A DNA stretch of 64,000 nt from an uncultured Fusobacteriaceae bacterium (GTDB lineage Bacteria; Fusobacteriota; Fusobacteriia; Fusobacteriales; Fusobacteriaceae). The first letter of the stretch is position 1, and the number at the start of each line of letters is the position of its first letter. The stretch covers positions 58,719 to 122,718 of the forward strand of contig CAMQWJ010000005.1 in NCBI GenBank assembly GCA_947038515.1. The letters are read 5' to 3'. Both the position numbers and the translations under genes were made by a program. The notes under the pieces are model-generated. The model was not told the origin of the DNA, searched no databases, and saw only the letters and a list, made by a program, of their open reading frames with translations. Below are positions 51,101 through 58,095 of the stretch, piece by piece.

Positions 51101-52243
51101 ACAGTAGGAGATCAATTTGATGCATTGGAGAAAGGTCTTGATAATATCCTTGCAAATAGTGGAGGAAATGGTAATGATGCAGATATTCTAATGGGAATGA
51201 ATGAATATTTAGAAGGACTTCGTGGAGAGGAATTTACAAGAGAGACAGGAAAAGTAATAGCTGAGACAAGAGGAGATATTTATGGAACAATTCAAGGAAG
51301 AATGCAAGATGTAAATAGAGCATTTGATAATTCTTTTGATGAATTGCTAAATTCATATAACCCTTCGCGACAAAGTGATAAGTTTAGTGTTCTTTATACA
51401 GAAGGAGACTTTAAAGATCCAACAGTAGGAATATCAGATTATGACTATGATGTAAAAGGTTTATTGTATATGCATGAAAAAGAGGGACTAAAATATGGAA
51501 CTAAATATGGATATACATTAGGATTTACAGGATCAGCATTTAAATTTGATGATGATACAGCAGGTTCAACAGGTTCAGAAGAAGATATTTATAGCTTGAG
51601 AATAGGAGCACATAGAGAGCAAAAATTAGGAACAAGTAGATTTACTTGGTTAACAAGAGGGGAATTAGCATATAACTATCATGATACAGAAAGAGATATG
51701 CAATTAGGACCAGACAGATATAAGAATGAAGCTGGTTATAGCTCGTATGGAGCAAGCTTTAAGAATGAACTATCATATACAGCCTACTCAACTCTATCAA
51801 CAGATTTAAAAGTTTATGGAGGAGCAAATTTAGAATATGGAGCAATGGAAGGATTTACTGAGAAAACAGGTTCAAAAGGTGGACTTGAATTGGAAGTAAA
51901 AGGAAATGACTACTTCATAGGAGAATTAGAGGCAGGATTGAAAGGAAGTAAGAAAATTTATCTAGGAAAGAATATCAATCTAAAAGTAAGTGCAGATGCA
52001 GGTTATGCATATGATTTAGGAGATAACTATCCAGGAAATAAAGCAAAATTAAAGAATGGTGGAGAAGGTTACTATGATTTAATAACAACAGAAAAAGCAG
52101 AAGGTTCGCTAAGAGGAAAAGTAGGGTTAGGATTAGAAAAAGCGAATCATTATGGAGTAACATTTGAAGTTGAATGGAACAAGAGAGACAATAGAAGTGA
52201 TGAAGATATTAAATACAGTGCAAGACTTAATTACAAGTTTTAA
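42119..52243 (+). CDS. Giant type Va autotransporter adhesin (RadD/Fap2-size), about 3,374 residues
   Basis: A single uninterrupted frame. TTG 42119 is preferred because GGGGGAG lies 5 bases upstream and it gives the short fusobacterial leader VEKSLKRFLKKKGSF before the signal segment (AALLVMFLITG). ATG 42065 in the same frame has no ribosome site. After the signal comes a coiled coil (residues about 50-90) and a Pro/Val-rich stretch (about 160-310). A long passenger follows, built of G-I-G-I/V-Y turn repeats at roughly 20-30-residue spacing. A helical linker (about 3000-3085) leads to a C-terminal beta-barrel ending RLNYKF. By family it is an outer-membrane adhesin; the partner is unknown. 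Confidence 0.93.
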   Translation: MKIQEVEKSLKRFLKKKGSFSAALLVMFLITGTISLGGVESVTEINGIKENILVKIKQEREKIKAKIKENESKISEETAMFDTLVKEWDFYGKPLGQNTQVFFTYDKINSGSGKDRTKEEWSPTIDAAISSGMSREEALNQVNSGLGSVITSTTFRETIDIGVNIKPVEPNLPSINPNIAVNVSIPTVNLGTLPGTITPVMPTVQEVTIPVVSVPTSPNGVTVAIAVPGAVDKIDVTAPNVTTPQIPPDKNIAIPEIVTPVGFIPTIISPPAKPEAPQVVMPENFMPPALDFVGKGFPQHGRVRMLKQHIILENYKTYDTTAPIIITTGENETAWIGGNIEAYTDVPLSTTPSGADNVLFNEIGVGNQTLVPGTAVGNLNAFINELRDHNATIDGDYVMTDLGGGNDIKIFLSHNPAGVGETYRYDGKDEIGERRSIFKGTLELHGISGTNDKNILVGVEHQLWNQQTNAGSYSVFENKGEITLASGNNMIGIMIDVEAQDLTSIKSRDKTINTGKIIINSKNSIGIDFGSYRNYVLRVDVTLGNIEVNGENNYGFRMYNVHGDESPNYFDQGVKVESGAGKIIVGGRNNVGVSISKSLSTAKDVNPIANIEKLNIEVTGENVVGFLRNANYSTNNIGDMILNNSTMGEFTFGTGATKSVLIRSDKYGIQIDKNLTSSKGSTGNVFAQATSKGKIINNAVLESSLNGFIGLLSSGTTTDHTANVNNVGTIKLTGTGNQNIGIAVLDATGQNSGTIEVGGVGTNKAGIYNKGTFKVSNGSKITVSGEKSSGIYNENILNISGKVDLAISKGAIGIYSNGGTISSTSADQLSIKLDDSSNQGLKGTAIYATGGANINVQGASIDVKEGASGIASIEANSVVNFTDGYLKYDGDSYAVYSDGKGIVNLSGATLELHGTSTAFDLDLNLPTPSIILNSTSKIKVESDGVTVFNLKNVTGLDAEDLEASIVGIIGGSLGTGVNLGNLIEAGAGIDKYKIANADGGTITIGSLDRTGTGAIGETEEQLDGNFYYNRFLGQRLVATTLDGSTISAVLDTVQASKYNGQVVGFEMNSSRTATTNSEAAINLVGSIVKADRTDSGTGAMGLFINYGKVTVDGTSKIEIEKNEISNINKGGVGVYSVNGSDVTIAQGGTIDVAGDEAFGILGIAYRKEAAGNPIIDEFGAGVGQGKINISNSGIVTLTGKGSIGIYAENNNNTVTGIVGNANIVNTATGILTVGNSSDDATAIGIYGDKVTISNLGKISVGDNGIAIYAKTGTMIKDIGILDLGANAIGVMLDGTSDISATNLTLTSNNVGLNGKTGVFYKGTGGESKSLNLGIDASTLEKVTSIYIENMNVSSSGTLKVGKEGVGIFAKGTSANTGTNIGTIELSTGKTGAVGMYSKTANVANITTGVINVNDSSQIGMYVEGLGNKAINTGIINLNVDSSTGIYLKSGAITEISNGANIVFNGNSSVGIFAEGATVNFKDSMTFTNSNEEKNILVYGKDATVGINAGEIVKVDGVSAGVTVGNKAVGIYLEKVGSGNTFNGIGNVEVSNEAIGLYSKGENTLNVNVTAIGEGTTGIFIDGGSTISGTVTAQGIAGAGAIGVYGSEGAVTIGTTGLTLKTDAATGTGMYLTDGSFATGGIVTVNNISGTENIGVYYNKGTSTTAVTNNSELSLIGSKSVGIYADGVIQLTNTKNIVSSAGVTNSIASYINGNSQLTSTGNIILNDSVMGIGIYAEEGKGINSGIITLNGVTSDKVGMVAEAKATGKVATVENQNILSVGSNLGMYIAGVGTSSGKNTGTINVIGVDTTPGAGDKTGTGVYVDGSGNSFDGTGGTINSNTIGIYLKDTDASKINTGILNIAAGGIGVFGENAKIDFEVNTSSSSGEVGVAAKTNSVISGNVTVGQGSVGVYLLDDTVSFNGTNIVTGTNVPAAAGIAEKTSIGILFHTGITGAYTLNNVSVNAKNGVGIYMDGVGMDLTHNGVVTTEGGIGIYATQGTSLTTGTSTINIDGGTGIFVDGGTANVGTTGNLTFNFVNGGTGVYNKDGILNLGTNINVIGSGSLVVTSNGSVNSTGVLNVGEGSTGIYGIYDVGTTGVQSIINSGTITAISGGMGVVATKGATSPSGVITLSNTGIINAEGKSSTDTPSIGMFTDVANVENTGKINVGNNGIGIYSNHNGIMTSVKSDEMTMTGTDGIGVYIKGATDGLISNVITSTGSKNTGVVLENVIASSINLGTITLGNESIGVMSTGAGHPTNPTILDGTIVVKDSSVSKSAIGIVVNNGSKVTLAGTASVEAGNSGIGIYAEGGTTKVTVSDISKIKVGVDGIYLYSKGAELNFIGNLTVDNQIGIVAEGGTINGTSAITVLNGGIGAYVKGSVLPTFGTTTIAIQAGTESKYSIGVYYDGLNGAITGPTITQTGNYTIGMVLNSSTGTKNDGINIGGTGISNQVGVMVKENSIFTIGNTTAINIIGGDNNIGIYGENSTITVNGDISVGTPTSVGPATDPMKYSSVGVFATKGSYTGTGNVSVGNNSIGIYGKDLTGGSIEQTGSTMNVGDNGVGIYGSGTGNIKLTIGTINLNDNNSIGVYAKGTNSNITGNITVGTNTSIGIVSEGNGDATYSGNMNIADKATSGSIGIYKTDGTGNINTTGNWDIGDSGYGIYLKQSTGKVATITNGANMILGTSTVGIYSNGANTITNTGDITVGATNVQGDHVDARKHLNSIGMYITGGTVATNTGIITVNYDHSIGVYGDGAGTKFTNTGTMNVDNGGIGILVRDGAIAVNAVGANINLGSTLATCGATTVGMAAYNGSKIENAGTITVNEGVGMLLGIGATFSNTGTIVVKNGIGIEGGGSLTNSGNIVITGTGVGTGTSGTASAQIGAVEIKPDGTVIINGNYTSIGGSLSTVGNIIVNGAYVDVTTGTPLFNADSVTGEINLLPNFATTGNGISYEIEGFVTTAGSMNGGKFTPVTSPLFVAKVTETGSLIIAKRPYADLTVGDQFDALEKGLDNILANSGGNGNDADILMGMNEYLEGLRGEEFTRETGKVIAETRGDIYGTIQGRMQDVNRAFDNSFDELLNSYNPSRQSDKFSVLYTEGDFKDPTVGISDYDYDVKGLLYMHEKEGLKYGTKYGYTLGFTGSAFKFDDDTAGSTGSEEDIYSLRIGAHREQKLGTSRFTWLTRGELAYNYHDTERDMQLGPDRYKNEAGYSSYGASFKNELSYTAYSTLSTDLKVYGGANLEYGAMEGFTEKTGSKGGLELEVKGNDYFIGELEAGLKGSKKIYLGKNINLKVSADAGYAYDLGDNYPGNKAKLKNGGEGYYDLITTEKAEGSLRGKVGLGLEKANHYGVTFEVEWNKRDNRSDEDIKYSARLNYKF

Positions 52244-52264
52244 GTAATAATTAATAAAAAAATA

Positions 52265-52296
52265 GCTGCTATAAGTTCAAAAGAGGTTATAGCAGC
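52265..52296 (-). terminator. Hairpin with U-tract on the minus strand
   Basis: GCTGCTATAA (52265-52274) and TTATAGCAGC (52287-52296) form a perfect 10-bp stem. On the minus strand it is followed by a U-run (TATTTTTTTATT), so it is oriented to stop minus-strand transcripts such as those reading through from fbp. On the plus strand the tail is A-rich. Confidence 0.6.
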
Positions 52297-52367
52297 AAAA
52301 AAAGTAAAATTATAAGAAATAAAATAGTTATTATGTTAAGGTTAAATAAAAAGAAAGTTAATTCTTA

Positions 52368-52545
52368 TATAATATAGAGATTAATTTTATTTTTATAAAA
52401 AAAATAAAATAAAAAAAAGGAAACTAGAAAATTATGTAGTAAATATATTCATAAGCATTTTAGTGATTGAAAATGCACTCATAATTCTCTTCTGTTTTAA
52501 AAGAAAGAACTGTCCCCCGGTTCTTTCTTTTTTTATTTTTTTATA
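52368..52545 (+). ncRNA. Possible small RNA or autotransporter 3' UTR
   Basis: A TATAAT box (52368-52373) is followed by a gene-free stretch with two stem-loops. GCATTTT/AAAATGC lies at 52455-52476, and AAAGAAAGAAC/GTTCTTTCTTT at 52500-52530 directly precedes a T-run. A transcript of about 160 bases would have the shape of a trans-acting small RNA. No convincing -35 box was found, so it may simply be the 3' end of the autotransporter message. Confidence 0.3.
52500..52545 (+). terminator. Strong terminator after the giant autotransporter
   Basis: An 11-bp stem (AAAGAAAGAAC with GTTCTTTCTTT) around loop TGTCCCCCG is followed by a long T-rich run, the clearest rho-independent signal on the plus strand here. 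Confidence 0.85.
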
Positions 52546-52686
52546 AAAATAAGGTGCTAGTAAACCAAAAGTATAAAAAGAACTTTTGATATCACCAACA
52601 CCAAACATATAGAACTATACATATTAACACTACTATATGAGTGGATTATATGTATGTGGAAAAAGGATTTTATTATTAGTGGAAAC

Positions 52687-54609
52687 TTAATATATTAAAT
52701 TTCCACGGTGAAACTCTAGAAGATCTTTTAAATCAGCTATTTGATTACTAAGCTCAACTCCAATATCTGTATCTTTAACTTTAAGACGTTCATTTCTTAT
52801 TTCAACAAAAGCAGTGCTAGTAGGCATATCTAAGCAATCTTCTATGGAGTCCACAGAGAAATTGAAAGGAAAATGTGAAACTAGACGCTTACCATAGGAA
52901 TTAAAAATTAAGGTATAACCAGCAATTCCTGTAGTAGAATGATAAGCTTTTGAGAAACCTCCATCAATAAGAAGAAGTTTTCCGTTACCTTTAGTTGGTT
53001 TTTCTCCTTTTTTAACCTTAACAGGAACATGACCACTAACGATATTAGAACCTTTTATTTTTAGTCCAAATTCTAATAAAATATTATTAAGAATTGATTC
53101 ATCTTCATAAAATTCATAGTAAAAATCATATTTTTCTTTATGAAGAGCCTTATCGTCTAGGAAATAACGTTCAAAGGTTCTCATTTTATCTTTTCCAAAA
53201 AGAGGTGAATCAGGTCCACACCATAAATACCAATAAATATCTTTTAATGTTCCATCTTTAGAATTATAATAACTTTCTCTAATAAGAGAATCGAGATAAT
53301 CAAATAAATTTTTTCCTGAATACTCTTTGTTCAAAATCTTAATTTTTCTAAACTCTCCTTTTGAATCCAGAGGAACACAACCATGATATAGAAGATTAGA
53401 ATTCTTTTTTAAATAAATACTACCTTTTTCTAATAAAAATCGAGAATGTTTTTGAAGCTTTTCACTAGTTATAAAACTAAATTTTAAGTTTTCGATAACT
53501 TCCTTCTCTCTTTTTGTTAGAGTGTGAGAAGTTAAAGTAGGTAAGTAACTATCTTTTAAAGGGTAAGTTTGCCCATCTAATAGGATAGTATTTGTTTCGA
53601 AATTAATTTTATCAAAGAAAATTCTATCATTCATATTAAATTCAGGATTATTTTTTATTAATTCTTCCTCAAGTTTAAATTGTATAATAGAAATAGCCTT
53701 ATGCATTTTTTCAAGAAGAGGAATATTTTTATTTTCCAATGGAGTAAGAGAACGAATAGAAAAATTCTCTTTACAATCTTCTTGATATTCTTCCAATGCA
53801 AGAGTGGCAAGTGGAAGTAAATTAATACCATACCCCTCTTCTAAAATTTCAGTATTTCCATATCTTAAAGAGATTCTAATAGCATTAGCAATACAAGATA
53901 ATTGTCCACTAGCAGCTCCAAGCCATAAAATATCATGATTTCCCCATTGAATATCAACATTATGGTAATCCATAAGTGTATCCATAATTTTATCGGGGTA
54001 TGGGCCTCTGTCGTAAATATCTCCAATAATATGTAAAGAATCCACTGTTAATCTCTGGATAAGCTCAGAAAGGGCAATAATAAACTCTGAGCCCCTATCA
54101 ACACTTATAATTGTACGGAAAATACCATCAATATAATCAATTTTATTTGGAGTTCCACCTCGTTCATATAAAAGTTCTTGAATGATATATGAAAAATCTT
54201 TTGAAATAGCTTTTCTAACTTTTGAACGTGTATATTTAGAAGATGTAATTTCTAATATTTTAAGCAATCTTTTCATAGTGGTTTCATACCAAATCTCCAT
54301 ATTAATTCCTGATTCTTTAATAAAGTCAATTTTTTCTTTAGGATAATAAATAATAGTAGCTAATTGATTTCTTTCTTTTTGACTTAAAGATTTAGAAAAA
54401 ATATCTTCAATTTTTTCTTTGATAACGCCAGAAGAGTTTTTTAAAAGATGATTAAAAGAACTATATTCTCCATGTAAATCACTAATAAAATGTTCGGTTC
54501 CTTTTGGGAGAGATAATATAGCTTCTAAATTTATAATTTCTGTTGCAGTTTCTTCTATTGTTGGAAAGAGTTTAGAGAGTAATTTCAAATATTTAATTCG
54601 TTCTGTCAT
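52687..54609 (-). CDS. fbp: Fructose-1,6-bisphosphatase, class III
   Basis: The 640-residue length is specific to class III FBPases, which use a calcineurin-like metallophosphoesterase fold. Motifs are SDLHGEYSSFNHLL near residue 43, IIGDIYDRGPYPD, WGNHDILWLGAASGQ and the late GHVPVKVKKGE block. The enzyme hydrolyses fructose-1,6-bisphosphate for gluconeogenesis. An AGGAGGAA site is just upstream of the ATG. The promoter on the minus strand is TTGTAT (54695-54690) and TATAAT (54672-54667) with a 17-base spacer. Confidence 0.95.
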   Translation of the reverse strand: MTERIKYLKLLSKLFPTIEETATEIINLEAILSLPKGTEHFISDLHGEYSSFNHLLKNSSGVIKEKIEDIFSKSLSQKERNQLATIIYYPKEKIDFIKESGINMEIWYETTMKRLLKILEITSSKYTRSKVRKAISKDFSYIIQELLYERGGTPNKIDYIDGIFRTIISVDRGSEFIIALSELIQRLTVDSLHIIGDIYDRGPYPDKIMDTLMDYHNVDIQWGNHDILWLGAASGQLSCIANAIRISLRYGNTEILEEGYGINLLPLATLALEEYQEDCKENFSIRSLTPLENKNIPLLEKMHKAISIIQFKLEEELIKNNPEFNMNDRIFFDKINFETNTILLDGQTYPLKDSYLPTLTSHTLTKREKEVIENLKFSFITSEKLQKHSRFLLEKGSIYLKKNSNLLYHGCVPLDSKGEFRKIKILNKEYSGKNLFDYLDSLIRESYYNSKDGTLKDIYWYLWCGPDSPLFGKDKMRTFERYFLDDKALHKEKYDFYYEFYEDESILNNILLEFGLKIKGSNIVSGHVPVKVKKGEKPTKGNGKLLLIDGGFSKAYHSTTGIAGYTLIFNSYGKRLVSHFPFNFSVDSIEDCLDMPTSTAFVEIRNERLKVKDTDIGVELSNQIADLKDLLEFHRGNLIY

Positions 54610-54666
54610 ATGATTCCTCCTAATCTATCATGTTTATTATTAAAGCTTAATATTTTATTTATTATT

Positions 54667-54695
54667 ATTATATCATTTTCAAATATTAAATACAA
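54667..54695 (-). promoter_or_regulatory. Promoter of fbp
   Basis: On the minus strand TTGTAT (54695-54690), a 17-base spacer and TATAAT (54672-54667) precede fbp. Initiation would fall near 54660, with a leader of about 50 bases. Confidence 0.6.
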
Positions 54696-54780
54696 AAAAA
54701 AGTTGATTAAATCTTTAAAATATTGTAAAGTAAGTATAGGAAAAAAAGAATTAAATTAGGAATAGGGTGATAAAAGAAAT

Positions 54781-55656
54781 ATGGAAAATAAAAAAATAAA
54801 AAGAGATAAGAAAAAAGTGTGGATAGGCTCACATGTGACTACATTGGGGGGAGTATCAAATGCCCCTTTAAATGCCAGTAAGATTGAAGCCAAAGCTTTT
54901 GGAATGTTTTTAAAAAATCAGCGTAGATGGGAAGCAAAACCTTATACTATGGAAGAAATAGAAAGTTTTAAAGAGAATCTTAAAAGTAAAGGATATATTC
55001 CAGAGCAAGTTCTTCCCCATGATGGTTATATGATAAATCTTGGAAATTCAGATGAAGAAAAATTAGAAAAATCAATAATAGCATTTATTGATGAAATAAA
55101 TAGAGCTGATAGTTTAGGACTGGTCTATTTAAATACACACCCTGGGAGTCATCTTAATGAGCTTAGTGAAGATGAATGTCTAAAATTAATTTCAAATTCT
55201 ATAAATAGAGCAATAAGAGAAACTAAAAATGTGAAGATAGTTTTAGAAAATACTGCTGGACAAGGAACGAACCTTGGATATAAATTTGAACAGCTGGGAA
55301 AAATTATTGAAGGAATAGAAGAAAAAAATAGAATAGGGGTCTGTATAGATACATGCCATACCCTAGCTAGTGGATATGAATTAAAAGATGAAATAGGGTA
55401 TGAGAATACAATGGAAGAATTTGAAAAGCATATAGGTTTTAAGTATTTATGTGGAGTTCACTTAAATGATTCTAAATTTGATACTGGCAGTAAAAAAGAC
55501 CGACATGATAGTATAGGAAAAGGAGTTTTAGGATTAGATTTTTTCAAAAGATTTATGAATGATACAAGATTTGATAATATCCCTATAATTTTAGAGACAA
55601 TTGATGATACTATTTGGGATGAAGAAATAAAATATTTATATTCTCTTATAGATTAA
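54781..55656 (+). CDS. nfo: Endonuclease IV (AP endonuclease)
   Basis: It cuts DNA 5' to abasic sites in base excision repair. The 291-residue TIM barrel has the trinuclear zinc ligands in NTHPGSH, LENTAGQGT, CIDTCHTLASGY, VHLNDSKFDTGSKKDRHD and the late LET glutamate. It has a basic N-terminal extension (KNKKIKRDKKK style) not seen in the compact family form. The ribosome site is weak (AGGGTGA about 9 bases upstream). The promoter is not clear. Confidence 0.95.
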   Translation: MENKKIKRDKKKVWIGSHVTTLGGVSNAPLNASKIEAKAFGMFLKNQRRWEAKPYTMEEIESFKENLKSKGYIPEQVLPHDGYMINLGNSDEEKLEKSIIAFIDEINRADSLGLVYLNTHPGSHLNELSEDECLKLISNSINRAIRETKNVKIVLENTAGQGTNLGYKFEQLGKIIEGIEEKNRIGVCIDTCHTLASGYELKDEIGYENTMEEFEKHIGFKYLCGVHLNDSKFDTGSKKDRHDSIGKGVLGLDFFKRFMNDTRFDNIPIILETIDDTIWDEEIKYLYSLID

Positions 55657-55746
55657 ATAAAAAAAGAGAATATAAAATAAAACAATAAAAATAAAACAAA
55701 TAATCAAAGCTATTTAATTTTGGTTATTAAAAATTTGGAGGAAAAA

Positions 55747-56103
55747 ATGAAAAAAATAATTATGTTATCAATATTACTAATTAATGTATGTTACATGGAA
55801 GCTGGAATAGTAAATAAAAAAATGACAAAAATAAGAATGTCAGATGAAGGGTCAGAAATTAAATTTTTATCAAAAATACCTCATTTAGTATTAATAGTTA
55901 AAGAAAAAGATTTTAAAAAAGCAATGGAAAATGGATATTCAAGAGGAAGAATTCAGATTGAGAGAAAGAAAATACTTAATAAAATTGATAGAAAAGTGTC
56001 TGGAAGTATAAGAAGAAGAGATAATGGAGTAACTATTAAAGCGGGAACAAATGAGATGTTTGTTACTGATAGAGAACTGAAAGAGTTAAAAAACAGATAT
56101 TAA
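55747..56103 (+). CDS. Small basic exported protein of unknown function
   Basis: A 118-residue product from ATG 55747 (TTGGAGGAAAA upstream) with a short signal peptide (IIMLSILLINVCYMEAG). The mature part is strongly basic, with many Lys/Arg, and has a possible strand-rich segment (SEIKFLSKIPHLVLIV). I do not recognise the family. It lies in a gap between nfo and the MATE gene with its own ribosome site. A TTG at 55720 would start too early for the signal peptide. Confidence 0.6.
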   Translation: MKKIIMLSILLINVCYMEAGIVNKKMTKIRMSDEGSEIKFLSKIPHLVLIVKEKDFKKAMENGYSRGRIQIERKKILNKIDRKVSGSIRRRDNGVTIKAGTNEMFVTDRELKELKNRY

Positions 56104-56190
56104 AATCAAAAATAAAATACTTAAATGAATATAAAATTTATTTGTTTATAACAATTAAGGAACCTTTTATTGAGAACAGGGGTGTCAAAA

Positions 56191-57507
56191 TTGAATCAAG
56201 AGATACTAACAGGAAATTTAAAAAAACAATTTTTAAAATATTTAATACCAGCAATAAGTGGAAATTTAACTTATGGATTATTAATATTTATCGACAGTGT
56301 ATTTATAGGACGTGGAGTGGGACCATTGGGTCTTTCTGCCCTTAATATTTCACTTCCAATTTTTACATTAGTATCATTTGGAATGATGATTGGAATTGGA
56401 GGTGCAACTGCAGCAGGTATAGATTTAGGAAAAAGAAATTTTGAAAGTAGAAACAAAATATTTACCTATTCTATTATAATGGGAGTATTAATTAGTCTAA
56501 GTTTTAGTCTATTACTTGTATTAAACTTAGATAAAGTTTCTATATTACTTGGTGCAAATAAAGAAATTTTTGGTTTGGTAAAATCATATATTGGAGTAAT
56601 TTCATGGAGTATACTTTTCTATATTATGCCTCATATTTTGACTAATTTTATAAGAAATGATAACAATCCCAAGCTTGCAATGTACTATTTATTTATTTGC
56701 AGTGTCTTAAATATAGTTCTTGACTATATATTTATTTTTCCTTTGAATATGGGAATGGCTGGTGCAGCAATAGCTACTTCAATTGCACAAGGAGTAGGGA
56801 CATTGTTTTTATTAACACATTTTCTAACCAAAAATAATACTTTATATTTAAAAAAAGTATATTTAGATTTTAGTATAATAATGAGAATTATTAAAATTGG
56901 AGCTTCTACCTTTATAAATGAAATTTGTATAGGTATAGTAGTGATAATATCTAATTATCAATTCTTTAAATATTTAGGAAATAATGGAATTGCAGCATAT
57001 GCAATTATTTTAAATTTAAAACTATTAATTTACTTAACACTAAGTGCTTTTGGTCAAGGGATGCAACCACTTATAAGTATAAATTATGGTGGTAAAAACT
57101 ATCAAAGAGTAATAGCAACATTTAAGATGGCTACGTATTCTACCATAGCTCTAAGTATAATTTTTTATTTGATTTTAATTTCAAATATTGAATATTTTGT
57201 TGGAATGTTTAATAAGGATAATTTAGAAATAATAAAAATAGCTAAAATCGGTTTTCCTTTATTTTATTGTTCATTAATTTTTACAGGAATAAATATACAA
57301 TTTTGTAGTTTTTTTCAATCAATAGAGCATGGAAAAATAGCCTCAATAATTAATTTTGGAAGAGGAGTAGTTTTAATATCGATACTATTATATGTATTGC
57401 CAATGATTTTTGGTGTTACTGGACTTTGGATTTCATATTTAATTAATGAAGTGCTTACAACGGGCTATATTATCTTTTATTATAAAAAAAGGTTTAGTTT
57501 AAATTAA
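56191..57507 (+). CDS. MATE-family efflux transporter
   Basis: A membrane protein of about 438 residues with twelve predicted spans in two six-helix halves. The N-terminal GNLKKQFLKYLIPAISGN and the inter-half block are MATE-like. It uses a Na+ or H+ gradient to export drugs or metabolites. Start choice: TTG 56191 is 6 bases after AGGGGTG; GTG 56182 and TTG 56170 are in frame but less well placed. No partner or regulator is adjacent. Confidence 0.85.
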   Translation: MNQEILTGNLKKQFLKYLIPAISGNLTYGLLIFIDSVFIGRGVGPLGLSALNISLPIFTLVSFGMMIGIGGATAAGIDLGKRNFESRNKIFTYSIIMGVLISLSFSLLLVLNLDKVSILLGANKEIFGLVKSYIGVISWSILFYIMPHILTNFIRNDNNPKLAMYYLFICSVLNIVLDYIFIFPLNMGMAGAAIATSIAQGVGTLFLLTHFLTKNNTLYLKKVYLDFSIIMRIIKIGASTFINEICIGIVVIISNYQFFKYLGNNGIAAYAIILNLKLLIYLTLSAFGQGMQPLISINYGGKNYQRVIATFKMATYSTIALSIIFYLILISNIEYFVGMFNKDNLEIIKIAKIGFPLFYCSLIFTGINIQFCSFFQSIEHGKIASIINFGRGVVLISILLYVLPMIFGVTGLWISYLINEVLTTGYIIFYYKKRFSLN

Positions 57508-57558
57508 AGCTTTATGAGAATAAATTTAAAATAAATGATAAAAAAATGGAGAAAAAAT

Positions 57559-58008
57559 ATGAAAATAAAAATATTGATTGTTTATTTTGTTTTATGTACA
57601 TTAGCGATTTCTAAATTTTCAGAAGTGAAAAAATATGTATCATATCATTATAATGGGAAAATTTTTCTTGAAGGAAGTCATGTTGATGGAAAAAAAATAG
57701 GATTTTGGCATAAATATGATCAGGATGGAATTTTACGTGAAGAGTATTCTTATGTTAATGGAGAAAAGATTGTTGGCGTGACACTATATAGCAGTAACGG
57801 TATCATTTCAGGGAATGGAATATTAATAAATGGACTTCAGGAAGGTTGGTGGAATTATTATGATAAAGAGGGGAAAGAATTAATAAAAATGGAATTTAAA
57901 AATGGAATTCGAGAGGGACAAGTTATTGCTTACTCAAAATATAAGGCTCCAATCGCTATCGGTACTTTTAAAAATCAAAAATTAATAACTGTTGAAATTT
58001 TAAAATAA
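57559..58008 (+). CDS. Exported MORN-like (YwqK-type) repeat protein
   Basis: ATG 57559 lies after GGAGA by 6 bases and yields a signal peptide (MKIKILIVYFVLCTLAIS). The mature part has repeated NGK/G-x-x-x-GFWH-x-Y-x-x-x-G and GLQEGWWNYYDKEG units of the YwqK/MORN-variant type, which form short beta hairpins. RefSeq often names these toxin-antitoxin YwqK-family antitoxins, but no toxin gene is nearby, and an envelope role fits the signal peptide better. Confidence 0.75.
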   Translation: MKIKILIVYFVLCTLAISKFSEVKKYVSYHYNGKIFLEGSHVDGKKIGFWHKYDQDGILREEYSYVNGEKIVGVTLYSSNGIISGNGILINGLQEGWWNYYDKEGKELIKMEFKNGIREGQVIAYSKYKAPIAIGTFKNQKLITVEILK

Positions 58009-58020
58009 GAGCAGGAATAA

Positions 58021-58064
58021 AAAAAACTCTCTAACTAAAAAGATTAATAGAAAGAGAGTTTTTT
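58021..58064. terminator. Bidirectional terminator between MORN gene and DUF368 gene
   Basis: AAAAAACTCTCT (58021-58032) and AGAGAGTTTTTT (58053-58064) are exact inverted copies, giving U-runs on both strands for the convergent genes. Confidence 0.85.
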
Positions 58065-58095
58065 AGAGTTAAAAATAATTTTTATTTAAGTAAAC

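Noticed and set aside
42119..52243. CRISPR-like array suspected from the regularly spaced short repeats
   Set aside because: The repeats are coding, imperfect and unequally spaced, and translate to beta-helix turns.
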